From DATGZX01 sp035296965 (GTDB taxonomy: Bacteria; Planctomycetota; Planctomycetia; Gemmatales; Gemmataceae), in NCBI GenBank assembly GCA_035296965.1, contig DATGZX010000156.1, positions 19,447 through 83,446 of the forward strand: DNA of 64,000 nt, given 5' to 3'. The notes under the pieces were generated by a model that saw nothing but the letters and a program-made list of their open reading frames with translations, ran no database searches and was not told where the DNA came from. Of this stretch, positions 1 through 9,201 are shown piece by piece (positions within the stretch are counted from its first letter, which is position 1; every line of letters starts with the position of its first letter). The position numbers were made by a program, and so were the translations under genes.

Positions 1-862
1 GCCTCTGTTGGCGTTCTTCCGTGCTTTTGCCATATTTCCGGGCGCGCTCGGGCAGCTCCTTATCAACGTACTCCATTAGCTCATCGACGGTAATCACGCC
101 GTCCGGCTCAAAACCTTCTTTGTCGGCCGCACCCTTGAGGCCGTCCAGCAATACTTCCGTGAAGAGGCCATGCTTCTGCAGATCAAGGGACGCCGTCAAT
201 CCATTGGTGGCCAGAAAAACCGCTCTACCAATTGCGGAGAGTTTTTCTTCAGATCCATCCGTCCCGCGGAATTCCTTATAGGGAGAAGTGCCAAGTGAAG
301 GTTCGGGCATCGAGACCGGGGTCTTCGCGAAGCCGTTGAAGTTGACGTCGATGAGCGCACAGAACCGATGGCTCTTCAGCTTGTCCAGTTCCTGCCCAAT
401 GTCGGCTGCGGCCACTGCATTCTTGGCCCGGTCCTTGAGGGTCGAATTGGAGGCAAGATAGCAAAGGAGGTTACCCGAAGGACTTAGAGGCGCGCCCTGG
501 CCAATGAACACAAACAATACAAGATCATCGCGCTGCGCCTTACCTGCGACCCAGCGGATTGCCTTGATGATGTTCTCCTGGGTAGCCGGTTCGCTCTTTC
601 GGCTGGCATCCGGGCTGCCTAGCAAGAGCCGCGCATGGTCGGCCTCGACGCCGAGGCGATCTTTATCGATGAACAAATCGTACAAGGCAGCAGCATCGGC
701 CTCCGCGTGGGGCCGGGGAATGATTTGTTTGTCGCCGTATTGACTGATACCGATCACCACCGCATAGCGCTGCGGCGCAGCATCGCTTGCGTGCGCCGGT
801 GCGAGCATGGCGAGCACCAGGATGAGACCGCTAAGCGCGCCCAAATACTTCGCCTTGGTCAT
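1..862 (-). CDS. Exported caspase-fold (peptidase C14-like) protein, probably catalytically dead; 3' end outside window
   Basis: The frame is open from the ATG at 862 to the window edge (about 287 residues). AAAGGA lies about a dozen bases before the start. Residues 1-26 form a signal peptide ending in AHA. The caspase p20 fold is visible: RYAVVIGIS starts at residue 32, a buried strand LVLFVFIGQG lies at about 114-123, and ALIDVNFNG at 169-177. A C-terminal segment has the usual HGLFTEVLLDGLKGAAD pattern and a DGVITVDEL EF-hand-like stretch. In active family members the motifs are GHG and D-x-C-x-S-G. Here the His is Gln122 and the Cys is Asn174, so proteolysis is unlikely. A binding or scaffold role is inferred. 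The C-terminal part is not in the window. Confidence 0.85.
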   Translation of the reverse strand, partial: MTKAKYLGALSGLILVLAMLAPAHASDAAPQRYAVVIGISQYGDKQIIPRPHAEADAAALYDLFIDKDRLGVEADHARLLLGSPDASRKSEPATQENIIKAIRWVAGKAQRDDLVLFVFIGQGAPLSPSGNLLCYLASNSTLKDRAKNAVAAADIGQELDKLKSHRFCALIDVNFNGFAKTPVSMPEPSLGTSPYKEFRGTDGSEEKLSAIGRAVFLATNGLTASLDLQKHGLFTEVLLDGLKGAADKEGFEPDGVITVDELMEYVDKELPERARKYGKSTEERQQR

Positions 863-1305
863 GAAAAAGGATCCTTTCGGAAGGATATGCGGAGAAACAG
901 CGGCATCCCCGCCGCCGTCTCCGGCAGTTGACATGGAGACAATGCACGATGCGGGATGAAACAGAGGCAGGCAACGAACCGAGGAGCAACCCGCGCAAGG
1001 AGACATGTTCTTGAGGCCTCCAGCTATTCACAATGCCTACTTGTTATTTTGACGGGCATTCCGAAGCAGTCAATGCCCAAATTCGGCCGGGAGCCTTTGG
1101 AAGGGGTTACCGCTCTCGAATTTGGGAGTGGCGGCTTTCTGTTCTCCCTCACCCAGCCCCTCACGGGGCTCGGCTCGCCAGCGAGCCGAGCCCCGTGAGG
1201 GGCCGGGTTTCTATATAGCAATGTGACTGAGGCAGGATACAAACGTTTAGACAAGTTTCAGCAGTCGCTCCAATCTGCGAGATCCCTTTTGCCCAGCTTC
1301 CTTGA
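863..1305. other. Gene-free spacer with one very large hairpin
   Basis: No supported gene lies between the caspase-like gene and the aminotransferase, both on the minus strand. The only clear structure is the hairpin at 1152-1207, listed separately. The short reading frames here overlap that hairpin and show no family signal. Confidence 0.6.
1152..1207. repeat. 56-nt near-perfect hairpin, possible terminator or dispersed palindrome
   Basis: A 23-bp arm (1156-1178, starting GCCCCTCACGGGG) is repeated exactly inverted at 1181-1203 around a CA loop. Three more CCC/GGG pairs lie outside one mismatch. It sits about 100 bases beyond the stop of the minus-strand aminotransferase gene, so it could end that transcript. 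There is no clean U tract, and the length and perfection are more typical of a mobile palindrome. Confidence 0.75.
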
Positions 1306-2409
1306 TTAGGCCAGCCTGTTCAAAACCTCTATCCCGCGCTCGATCGTCTGATCGTCTGCTGCATAGCTGATTCGAAAATGGCTGTCCCTGCAGCTGAAGA
1401 TGTTGCCGGGAATCACCAGCAGATTGTTTTGGATGGCCTTGCCCACAAACTCGGTGGCAGTCCCACGCGGGACCCTGGGAAAAGCGTAGAACGCTCCTTG
1501 AGGTTTGACCAATTCAAATCGATCTTTTAGCCCTTCCACAATCCGATCGCGCTTCTTTCGATATTCCGAGGTGAATTTGGATGTATCGTAATCCCAGGCA
1601 ACGACTCCCGCATGCTGCACGATGCTGGGAGCGCAGACATAGCTGAATTGTTGCAGTTTGATCATTTCCTCGATCACGCGCCTGGGGCCGTGCGCGTAGC
1701 CGAGCCGCCAGCCGGTCATCCCGTAAGCCTTGCTGAAGCCGTCGAAAACAAGGACGTTCTCATTGAACTCCGCGGGGCTGTGGTATGGATGGTCGTAACA
1801 AAAGACGCGATAAATCTCGTCACTGAGGAGCAAGATGTCACGCTCTTGCGCCAGATGAGCGAGGTCGCGCAAACATTCCTTGGAATAAACGATACCGGTC
1901 GGATTGGCCGGGCTGTTGACGATGATTGCCTTGGTCCGCGGCGATAATGCTGCACGGACCTTGTCCACGTCGATTGCAAAATCCGGATAGGTGTCGACGT
2001 GAACCGTCTTGCCGCCCGCCAGAGTCACAAGATGCGGGTAGATCACGAAATAAGGATCGAAGACGACGACCTCGTCTCCGGGATTGACGATGCAGCACAT
2101 TGCCAGGAGGAGACCTCCGCTCGTGCCGCTGGTAATCACCAGCTCTCGGTTTTCGTGAGCATACTTTTTGCGAAGATCATCCAGGATCTTCCCGCGCAGC
2201 TCTGGGATGCCTTGCGTAACCGTGTAGGCATTGTCGCCCCGGTCGATCGCGGCGTGGGCCGCAGCCTTGATCGGCTCGGGTACGTCGAAATCGGGCTGGC
2301 CGATGCTCAGGTTAATTGGGTTTTTCAAACTGCGCGCCAGCTCAAAAACCTTGCGAATACCCGAGGACTCGATGTGGCGCATGCGCTCGGCAATCCAGTG
2401 GTCGTGCAT
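1306..2409 (-). CDS. Class I/II PLP-dependent aminotransferase
   Basis: This is a 367-residue fold-type I aminotransferase of the aspartate/aromatic group. It transfers amino groups between an amino acid and a 2-oxo acid using pyridoxal phosphate. Visible motifs are LSIGQPDF at 34-41, NSPANPTG at 165-172, SDEIYRVF at 196-203 and the PLP-lysine segment GFSKAYGMTGWRLGY, with the Schiff-base Lys at 227 and Arg at 235. FRISYA near the C-terminus holds the Arg that normally binds the substrate carboxylate. The substrate cannot be read from sequence. The gene stands alone. A 26-bp inverted repeat lies immediately upstream (2446-2550), so the promoter must lie within or close to that repeat. Confidence 0.93.
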   Translation of the reverse strand: MHDHWIAERMRHIESSGIRKVFELARSLKNPINLSIGQPDFDVPEPIKAAAHAAIDRGDNAYTVTQGIPELRGKILDDLRKKYAHENRELVITSGTSGGLLLAMCCIVNPGDEVVVFDPYFVIYPHLVTLAGGKTVHVDTYPDFAIDVDKVRAALSPRTKAIIVNSPANPTGIVYSKECLRDLAHLAQERDILLLSDEIYRVFCYDHPYHSPAEFNENVLVFDGFSKAYGMTGWRLGYAHGPRRVIEEMIKLQQFSYVCAPSIVQHAGVVAWDYDTSKFTSEYRKKRDRIVEGLKDRFELVKPQGAFYAFPRVPRGTATEFVGKAIQNNLLVIPGNIFSCRDSHFRISYAADDQTIERGIEVLNRLA

Positions 2410-2445
2410 GACGGTTTCTCCTCCCGGTTGTCTGAAGAGTGCGCT

Positions 2446-2550
2446 TGTGTTGAAAAAGGGGTCAGACCCCTCGGGAATCGAGGCAGTCCGCCCATCCCTG
2501 AGCCACTAGGCTATGCAGATTCGAAGGGGTCTGACCCCTTTTTCAACACA
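2446..2550. repeat. REP-like inverted repeat, 26-bp perfect arms
   Basis: The arm 2446-2471 contains AAAAAGGGGTCAGACCCCT and is repeated exactly inverted at 2525-2550, separated by 53 bases. Each arm also contains its own small palindrome, GGGGTCAGACCCC. The core resembles the GGTGTCAGGACCC core of the elements at 38148 and 40270 and the GGGGTCGGGA ends flanking the RAYT gene at 30345. It lies between the start of the aminotransferase gene and the 3' end of the kinase gene. Confidence 0.8.
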
Positions 2551-2567
2551 CTCCGAGAATGTGGCAA

Positions 2568-3428
2568 CTACCACTCCAGCTCTTCGGTGCATTCTTCGGG
2601 TGTGCCGGCAAGATCGTCTGCCAGGTGATCGAGAACCCCATGGATCTCGCCCATCCGCTCGGGGCGACGGTGGGCATCCTGCCAGAGGCAGCTATGGATC
2701 AACTCGCAAAGCTTGGCCGGGGCTTCCGAGTTGCATTCCTGCACGGGCTTGACAAACCGCTGCCAGGTCTTGGCGTCGACCTGCAATTTGTCGGCGATCG
2801 ACGTTGGCGGCAGGCGCAGCGTGACCAGGCGATACATCGTAACGCCAAAGTTGTAAATGTCGGTTCGTTCGTTGACGATGCCTTTCTTTGCCTGCTCAGG
2901 CGCCATGTACTCCGGTGTGCCTTGCACTCGGCCCTTTTGTTCCCCCTTCATCCTCGCCAAACCAAAATCGATGACTTTCACTTCGCCCGCTCGTCCGAGC
3001 AAGATATTGTTCGGTTTCAAATCTGCATGGCAAACGCCACGGCGATGCATGTGGACCATGCCTTCCGCCACCTGCACGAAAATGCGAATTAGCTTTTGCA
3101 TCGGAATGCGCGGAAACGTGTCCAGAGTTCGCCCGTTGACATACTCTATCAACAAGTGCACCTTGCGAGTGCGAAAACACCAGTCGCGCACGGTCTCCAG
3201 AGCGTATATCTTGATGAGATTCGGGTGGTCGAGCTTTTGAGCGATCTCAAATTCATGCTGAGCCTGAGCCAGGAATTTCATGTCTTCCGGGGAGCCGATA
3301 GGAACAACCTTGAGCGCGTAGGGCTTGAAATCGGCCTTGCGACGCACGTGCAGAATGGTGCTGTGAGCCCCGGTGCCCAGCGTCCCAATGACCTGGAATT
3401 TGCCTATCGACAGGACGCTCGTGGACAT
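2568..3428 (-). CDS. Small Ser/Thr protein kinase (Hanks type, non-RD)
   Basis: This 286-residue cytoplasmic kinase consists of the catalytic domain only, with no membrane segment. The glycine loop LGTGAHS lies at 17-23, the ATP-binding Lys at 40, the catalytic loop CHADLKPNN at 133-141 with Asp136, and DFG at 154-156. GTPEYMAPEQ marks the end of the activation segment. The usual HRD Arg is Ala135, so this is a non-RD kinase, which generally does not rely on activation-loop phosphorylation. I chose the ATG at 3428 because GAGGAAA lies just before it; an in-frame start at 3494 would add 22 residues. The gene diverges from the putA-like gene across about 105 bases. Confidence 0.88.
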   Translation of the reverse strand: MSTSVLSIGKFQVIGTLGTGAHSTILHVRRKADFKPYALKVVPIGSPEDMKFLAQAQHEFEIAQKLDHPNLIKIYALETVRDWCFRTRKVHLLIEYVNGRTLDTFPRIPMQKLIRIFVQVAEGMVHMHRRGVCHADLKPNNILLGRAGEVKVIDFGLARMKGEQKGRVQGTPEYMAPEQAKKGIVNERTDIYNFGVTMYRLVTLRLPPTSIADKLQVDAKTWQRFVKPVQECNSEAPAKLCELIHSCLWQDAHRRPERMGEIHGVLDHLADDLAGTPEECTEELEW

Positions 3429-3533
3429 ACTTTCCTCGGGGACAGCACTTGGAGTTACTAAAAAATGATAGTGTACGAAGCGGTAGGCACGCAAGACAGC
3501 GAAGGTTAAGCAGTCCTAGAAGCGAAAGACAGG

Positions 3534-6500
3534 GTGTGGATATTGCCCATGCCGCCGGATATTCAGCACGATGGCAACCTGGAAGCACTGGTCCACGATT
3601 TCGGGAAAGAAATCTTTGCCCGCATCGAGCAGCAGGCCCCATTACCCTTGAGCGCAGGTTGGTGGGACCAACGACTCATGGGCTGGAGCATGGCCGGCGA
3701 AGAACTGAAGGTGCAGCTCTTCCGGTTCGTCGATGCGCTGCCGATGCTCCATTCGACGCAGGACGTCAATCGCCATCTCCGTGAATACCTCACGGAGGCA
3801 GCGCCTTTCTTGCCAAAATGGTTGCGCTGGGGAGTCCGTCATATTCCCGATGACGGCCTTGCCGGCCGGATTTTCGCTGGCGCCGCGCGGCGCAATGCCG
3901 TGCGCATGGCCCATCGCTTCATCGCGGGGTCTGACCTGGCGGAAGCACTCCAAGCCATTGCCAGGATGCGGCACCGATCCTTAGCCTTCACCGTCGACCT
4001 CCTTGGCGAAGCGAGTATTACCGAGGTCGAAGCCGAGCGCTACCAGGCCGAGTACCTACACTTGATCACCGGTCTCAGCGAGTTCGTGAATTCGTGGGAA
4101 CAGATCGATCTGATCGACTGCGGCCCCTCCGGACCGCTCCCGCGCGTCAATATTTCCGTAAAGCTTTCTTCGCTGTATAGCCAGTTCGATCCGATCGACC
4201 CTGCAGGCACGAGCCGGGTGGTTCGCCAGCGGTTGCGGCCCATCCTTCGAGCAGCCCAGGGAGCGCGGGCGTTCGTGAATTTTGACATGGAGCAGTATGC
4301 CTACAAGGACGTGACCATTCGCATTTTCGAAGAGATTCTGCAAGAGGCTGAATTTCGCGACTGGCGCGACGTCGGCATTGCGATTCAGACCTACTTGCGG
4401 GACTGCCTTCAGGATTTGGCAGGTCTTCGCCGCTGGGTCGACCGGCGCGGAACCCCCGTGTGGATTCGGCTGGTAAAGGGCGCTTACTGGGATTACGAAT
4501 CGGTCGTCGCCGGGCAACAGGGCTGGCCCCTTCCGGTGTTCCGCGAGAAGTGGGAGACCGATGCCCATTACGAAGAAGCGACGCGATTCTTGATGGTGCA
4601 TCACGAGAGTTTGCACCCAGCGCTTGGCAGTCACAACGTGCGCAGTCTGGCCTATGCATTCGCTGTCGCACAGAAGCTTGGCGTACCTTCTGGTAGTTAT
4701 GAAGTGCAAATGCTCTATGGCATGGCGGAGCCGATCAAGGATGCTCTCGTAAGCATGGGGAAGCGGCTGCGCGTCTACACGCCCTATGGACGGCTGCTGC
4801 CAGGCATGGCCTACCTGGTGCGCCGCCTCCTCGAGAATTCCGCCAACGAGTCCTTTTTGCGAGCGAGCTTTGTCGAGCATATACCCGAGGAGCAACTTCT
4901 CATGAATCCTCTGCTGAAGGGCAGGGCCAGCAATGCAAAGAGCAAGAAAAACAGTGCGGTCGCGGCGCGTGAGAGTCCATTTCGCAATGAGCCTCTGACC
5001 GATTTTAGTCGCGAGGAGTCGCGCCAAGCGATGCTTCAGGCTCTGAACGATGTCAAAACGCAATTTGGGCGCACCTATCCGCTGGTTATCGACAATGCTA
5101 GCGTTGCAACCAGCGCGACTATCGATTCATTGAACCCGTCGCACATTCAGCAGGTTGTCGGTCGTTGCGGCAGGGCAACGGTCGCGCATGCCGAGCAAGC
5201 GATCGCTGGGGCACAGTCCGCGCTTGGCAAATGGCGAGACCTGGAGCCGGCGAAGCGGGCAGAATACCTGTTTCAAGCGGCAGCAGTGATGCGTCGCCGG
5301 CGTTTCGAACTCTCGGCCTGGGAGGTTTATGAATGCGGCAAACAGTGGCGGGAGGCGGATGCCGACGTCGCCGAGACCATTGATTACTGCGATTACTACG
5401 GCCGGGAAATGCTTCGCCTTGCCAAGCCCGTGCACCGCGACGTACCCGGTGAAGAAAACATCTATTTCTATGGGCCGCGCGGCGTCGCGGTGGTCATCGC
5501 ACCCTGGAACTTTCCGCTGGCCATTTTGTGTGGCATGGCCTCGGCGGCGCTGGTCACTGGCAACACCGTCATCATGAAACCGGCTGAGCAATCCTCGGTC
5601 ATCGGCGCCAAGCTGATGGAAATCTTCCAGGAGGTTGGCTTGCCCGCCGGGGTCCTGCAATATCTGCCGGGCATCGGCGAGGAGGTTGGACCGACACTGA
5701 TTGGCCATCCTGACGTGGCGATGATTGCGTTCACCGGATCGAAGGGCGTGGGGCTCATGATCAACCGCACGGCCGCCGACACACCGGCCGGCCAGGAGCA
5801 TGTCAAACGAGTGCTCGCGGAGATGGGTGGCAAGAACGCGGTAATCGTTGATAGCGACGCGGACCTGGATGAGGCGGTGGTCGGTGTCGTTGGCAGCGCC
5901 TTCGGTTATCAGGGACAAAAGTGCTCCGCGTGTTCGCGCGTGATCGTCCTCGACGGGCTGCACGACGCCTTTGTGTCTCGACTCATCGAGGCAACACGAA
6001 GCCTGAAGATCGCGCCGGCCGAGGACGCTGGCTGCGTAGTGGGACCGGTCATCGACGAAGAAGCCCGGCAACGCATCCTGCACTTTATCGCTGCGGGCAA
6101 ACAGGAGTCGCGGCTGGCATATGCCGGCGACGCCGGGCAACTCGCTCAGGAAGGGTACTACGTCGGCCCCCATGTTTTTGTCGATGTTTCCCCGACCGCG
6201 ACCATTGCTCGTGAAGAAATCTTCGGGCCCGTGCTCGCCGTTCTCAAGGCACGCGATTTGGATCAGGCCTTGGAAATTGCCAACGGCACTCCCTACGCAT
6301 TGACCGGTGGGTTCTACTCGCGAAGTCCGCAAAACATTGCACGGGTCAAGCGCGAGTTTCGGGTTGGTAACCTCTACATCAATCGAAAGATCACCGGTGC
6401 CCTTGTCGATCGCCAGCCGTTTGGTGGGTTCAAACTTTCGGGTATCGGTTCCAAGGCGGGCGGGCAGGACTATTTATTGCAGTTTGTGCTGCCGCGAACT

Positions 6501-6569
6501 ATCACGGAGAATACCATGCGACGAGGGTTCGCTCCCCTGGCCGATGTCGAAGGACAGGGCGCGCCCTAA
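3534..6569 (+). CDS. putA: Bifunctional proline dehydrogenase / L-glutamate gamma-semialdehyde dehydrogenase
   Basis: The 1011-residue fusion oxidises proline to glutamate. The N-terminal half (about 60-460) is an FAD-dependent proline dehydrogenase barrel with VRLVKGAYWDYE and YEVQMLYGMA. The C-terminal half (about 540-1000) is an aldehyde dehydrogenase with APWNFPLAI, the general base in LAEMGGKN (Glu763) and the nucleophile in GQKCSA (Cys797). It lacks the N-terminal DNA-binding region of enterobacterial PutA, so it is not expected to be an autorepressor. The start is uncertain: GTG at 3534 or ATG at 3549, neither with a strong ribosome-binding site. The ProA gene at 33231 works in the opposite, biosynthetic direction around the same intermediate. 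Confidence 0.95.
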   Translation: MWILPMPPDIQHDGNLEALVHDFGKEIFARIEQQAPLPLSAGWWDQRLMGWSMAGEELKVQLFRFVDALPMLHSTQDVNRHLREYLTEAAPFLPKWLRWGVRHIPDDGLAGRIFAGAARRNAVRMAHRFIAGSDLAEALQAIARMRHRSLAFTVDLLGEASITEVEAERYQAEYLHLITGLSEFVNSWEQIDLIDCGPSGPLPRVNISVKLSSLYSQFDPIDPAGTSRVVRQRLRPILRAAQGARAFVNFDMEQYAYKDVTIRIFEEILQEAEFRDWRDVGIAIQTYLRDCLQDLAGLRRWVDRRGTPVWIRLVKGAYWDYESVVAGQQGWPLPVFREKWETDAHYEEATRFLMVHHESLHPALGSHNVRSLAYAFAVAQKLGVPSGSYEVQMLYGMAEPIKDALVSMGKRLRVYTPYGRLLPGMAYLVRRLLENSANESFLRASFVEHIPEEQLLMNPLLKGRASNAKSKKNSAVAARESPFRNEPLTDFSREESRQAMLQALNDVKTQFGRTYPLVIDNASVATSATIDSLNPSHIQQVVGRCGRATVAHAEQAIAGAQSALGKWRDLEPAKRAEYLFQAAAVMRRRRFELSAWEVYECGKQWREADADVAETIDYCDYYGREMLRLAKPVHRDVPGEENIYFYGPRGVAVVIAPWNFPLAILCGMASAALVTGNTVIMKPAEQSSVIGAKLMEIFQEVGLPAGVLQYLPGIGEEVGPTLIGHPDVAMIAFTGSKGVGLMINRTAADTPAGQEHVKRVLAEMGGKNAVIVDSDADLDEAVVGVVGSAFGYQGQKCSACSRVIVLDGLHDAFVSRLIEATRSLKIAPAEDAGCVVGPVIDEEARQRILHFIAAGKQESRLAYAGDAGQLAQEGYYVGPHVFVDVSPTATIAREEIFGPVLAVLKARDLDQALEIANGTPYALTGGFYSRSPQNIARVKREFRVGNLYINRKITGALVDRQPFGGFKLSGIGSKAGGQDYLLQFVLPRTITENTMRRGFAPLADVEGQGAP

Positions 6570-6582
6570 ATGACCGGGCGGG

Positions 6583-6651
6583 ATTCGGCAGTAGGTCAGG
6601 TTTCCAACCTGACCGGACAGATTGGGAAATCTGGCCTACGCCGCTGCCGAA
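6583..6651. repeat. Nested hairpin, possible terminator of the putA gene
   Basis: An outer pair ATTCGGCAG/CTGCCGAAT (6583-6591 and 6643-6651) and a middle pair around GTAGGTCAG/CTGGCCTAC enclose a tight hairpin, GGTCAGGTT-TCC-AACCTGACC, at 6594-6614. It begins 14 bases after the putA stop and precedes the WD40 gene. It may act as a terminator, but the elaborate nesting also fits a dispersed palindromic repeat. Confidence 0.6.
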
Positions 6652-6711
6652 TCAAGCACGGTGATATGGCTTGCTGACGACGGCTCGGGTCCCACATCTA
6701 GAGGGAGAATC

Positions 6712-7659
6712 ATGATATCCCGATACTTTCTCGTCCTGATCGCGATGGCGAGTACGGTCGACGCCCAGGCGCAGCCGCCAGCCGAGTTGAAGGGGCACGC
6801 AGGGCTCGTCTATAGCCTCGCGTTCAGTCCCGACGGGAAGCTGCTCGCAACGGCCGGCTTCGACAATCTCGTCAAGTTCTGGGACTACCACACGGGCAAA
6901 GAGCTGCAAACGCTCACAGGACATACGGCGCCGGTCTACTCGGTTGCATTCAGCCCTGATGGCAAGCAGCTTGCTTCCGCGAGCCAGGATCTGACAATCC
7001 GCTTGTGGAACGTGAGCGACGGAAAGGCGCTGCGCGAACTCAAGGGGCACACGGGCATTGTCGACAGTATTGCCTTCGACCCCAAAGGTACACTGCTTGC
7101 CTCCGGCAGTTCAGACAAGACGGTGCGCCTGTGGAATCCAGCCAACGGCAAGGAAGTGAAGAACCTGGGCAGCCACGGCAATTCGGTTTATGCGGTCGCA
7201 TTCAGCCCGGATGGCAAGATTTTGGCCTCCTCGGGAGCAGACGCCTTGATCAAGCTTTGGGACGTCGGGGGGCAGAAAGAGATCAAGACGCTCAAAGGGC
7301 ACGAAGGGCCCGTTACAGGCATCGTCTTTACGCCCGACGGCCAAAGCATCGTTTCGGTTGGCTTCGACAGGTTCGTGCGCATTTGGAAAGTCGCGAGCGG
7401 AGCAGAGACCAAGAAACTGGGACCAACTGCCGACGATCTTTACGGAATTGGATTCTCGCGAGACGGCAAATTGCTCGCGACCAGCGGTTATGGGGGAAGC
7501 CTCATCTTATGGGATCTCCTTGCCGGAAAGCGGGTTCAGTCTCACAAGCTGAAATATGGGGCATACTGCCTGGCATTTACGCCGGACGGCAAGGCAATCG
7601 TGACCGGGCATGACAATCACATCTGTTATATCACGCAGGTAAATCCTGCGCGCCCTTGA
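6712..7659 (+). CDS. Exported seven-bladed WD40 beta-propeller protein
   Basis: The 315-residue protein begins with a signal peptide ending near DAQA, residues 1-20. Seven WD40 units follow, each with the GH...VAFSPDGK...LASG...D..VRLWD pattern, which is exactly enough for one closed propeller. The sixth and seventh units are degenerate and lack the GH dipeptide. No other domain is present. A periplasmic or surface protein-binding scaffold is inferred; no enzymatic function is visible. I chose the ATG at 6712 because GAGGGAGA precedes it and the signal peptide starts there. An upstream in-frame start at 6622 would put 30 residues before the signal peptide. Confidence 0.88.
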   Translation: MISRYFLVLIAMASTVDAQAQPPAELKGHAGLVYSLAFSPDGKLLATAGFDNLVKFWDYHTGKELQTLTGHTAPVYSVAFSPDGKQLASASQDLTIRLWNVSDGKALRELKGHTGIVDSIAFDPKGTLLASGSSDKTVRLWNPANGKEVKNLGSHGNSVYAVAFSPDGKILASSGADALIKLWDVGGQKEIKTLKGHEGPVTGIVFTPDGQSIVSVGFDRFVRIWKVASGAETKKLGPTADDLYGIGFSRDGKLLATSGYGGSLILWDLLAGKRVQSHKLKYGAYCLAFTPDGKAIVTGHDNHICYITQVNPARP

Positions 7660-7799
7660 GCCGGCGAGCCGGCCGAGTCCGCCCCTTGGCACTTGACCCC
7701 GTTCCTCCAATCCTGCTATCATCGCGGCCCGCGCCTTGGGATCTGGTTTGCGAGGCTGCGCAAGGACGCGGTCAAGCCAACGCGGTGGGGAATGGAAGC

Positions 7800-9140
7800 A
7801 TGAACCTGCTCGTGATCCGAGGTGACTTACAATCCCACTCTGGCCATTCGGCTGCCGCGCGGGACTATTGCCGGGCGGTCAACGGTATCTTCGACAAGGT
7901 GGTCGGCGTCGACATCCACTATTCACCCGACCGGCCCTTCGAACCGTTTACTCACCCCGTCACGACGGACACGGAAGCGCAACGTCTCGCCGCGCGAGCG
8001 GACTTCACCCTGGTGTTGACCTACACGACGCCCGGTCATTACGCCCGCTATCCGGGAGCCGCCAATGTGGGCCTGACGGTTTGGGAGACGGACCGCCTGC
8101 CGCTCCAAGGCGAGCCGCGCTCGCCCTGGGTGGGCCAGATCAATGAGATGGACGGGCTCTGGGTGCAGAGTGCGCACTCAAAGGCCGTTTATGAGGCCGC
8201 CGGCGTGACGACTCCCGTCTGTGTAGTTCCCTGGCCGGCCAGGGTCACCGCATCCTCCCAAGCCGGCCTTCCCGAAGGCGAGGTTTACGACCTCGACCGC
8301 AGGCCGTGGCTGGGTCATAGGCTGATCCGATTTGCGCGACTGCGGGGCTACCGTTTTCGCTGGTCGCGCTGGCTCATGGAACGAGCGGGGCCGCGCGCCG
8401 TCGCGCACGTACTGAATTCGCTGCGCATTTCTTCTCAGGCCATTGAGTCTCCTGCGGAACGCGCGCTCGTCTGCGTTGCCCAGGACGTGCCTCGCAAAGG
8501 TTTGCTCCTCTTCCTCTCCGAATGGCTGGAGTTCAAGCGCCGGCCGGAAGCAACACCCTGGTATCTGATCTTGAAGACGACCCCGATCGACCCGCGGATG
8601 CCCGCTTTCGACTTTGTGACGCACTTCTGGGGCCCGGTCAACGCCTTGAAGCGACAATTGCGCGTCAAACGTTCCGGAGTCTACCTCTGGACAGGCAACC
8701 TCGACGGATCGGGGTTTTCAAGGTTGCTCTCGAACACGCATGGCGCGGTGGCCGCCTCGCTCGGCGAAGGCTTTTGCGGTCCCGCGGCCCAGGCTCTGGC
8801 CCTTGGCAAACCCCTGGTCACCCCCCGGCACACGGCATTTGCAGATTACGTCCCCGAAGATTATCCCTACGCCTACGCGAGCCGGCCCGTGGCTGTCAGT
8901 TTTGTCAACGATCCGCTTCGGGTTTACGATCCCGCTTCGCGCTGGGAAGTCCCGGTTCCATTCGCGATCGCGAACGCACTCAGTCGCTTTGCGAAAGACA
9001 CGCCCGCAGAACGAGCACTTGTAGGAGCGCGGACCCGCGCATATGTCGAGCGACAATGCGGTCCAGGAAGCGTGCGAGAGATAATTGCCCAAGAGGTGCG
9101 CCGACTCCGAGTCATCGTTGGCGGCCGCAAGGCAGCCTAA
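7800..9140 (+). CDS. Glycosyltransferase, GT-B fold (family 1/4 type)
   Basis: This 446-residue protein has the N-terminal opening MNLLVIRGDLQSHSGHS. Its C-terminal nucleotide-sugar domain contains VCVAQDVPRKGLLLFLSEW and GAVAASLGEGFCGPAAQALALGKP, where the E-G-F-C-x7-A-L-G motif matches the donor-binding region of retaining GT4-like enzymes. The donor and acceptor cannot be deduced. I placed the start at the ATG at 7800, preceded by GGGGAATGGAAGC, rather than 144 bases upstream. A methyltransferase gene follows after 61 bases, suggesting a small polysaccharide or glycan-modification operon. Confidence 0.82.
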   Translation: MNLLVIRGDLQSHSGHSAAARDYCRAVNGIFDKVVGVDIHYSPDRPFEPFTHPVTTDTEAQRLAARADFTLVLTYTTPGHYARYPGAANVGLTVWETDRLPLQGEPRSPWVGQINEMDGLWVQSAHSKAVYEAAGVTTPVCVVPWPARVTASSQAGLPEGEVYDLDRRPWLGHRLIRFARLRGYRFRWSRWLMERAGPRAVAHVLNSLRISSQAIESPAERALVCVAQDVPRKGLLLFLSEWLEFKRRPEATPWYLILKTTPIDPRMPAFDFVTHFWGPVNALKRQLRVKRSGVYLWTGNLDGSGFSRLLSNTHGAVAASLGEGFCGPAAQALALGKPLVTPRHTAFADYVPEDYPYAYASRPVAVSFVNDPLRVYDPASRWEVPVPFAIANALSRFAKDTPAERALVGARTRAYVERQCGPGSVREIIAQEVRRLRVIVGGRKAA

Positions 9141-9201
9141 CCAGGCGTATCCCCGCGCGACCGAGACTTCTTGGCAGCCAGAAGGATGAGGGTACCACTC
9201 G

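Noticed and set aside
4056..5063. 335-codon frame on the minus strand inside the putA gene
   Set aside because: It is a shadow of the GC-rich putA coding sequence; the plus-strand frame has clear proline dehydrogenase motifs and the minus frame has none.
5127..6332. 401-codon minus-strand frame inside putA
   Set aside because: It is a shadow frame; the aldehyde dehydrogenase motifs are on the plus strand.
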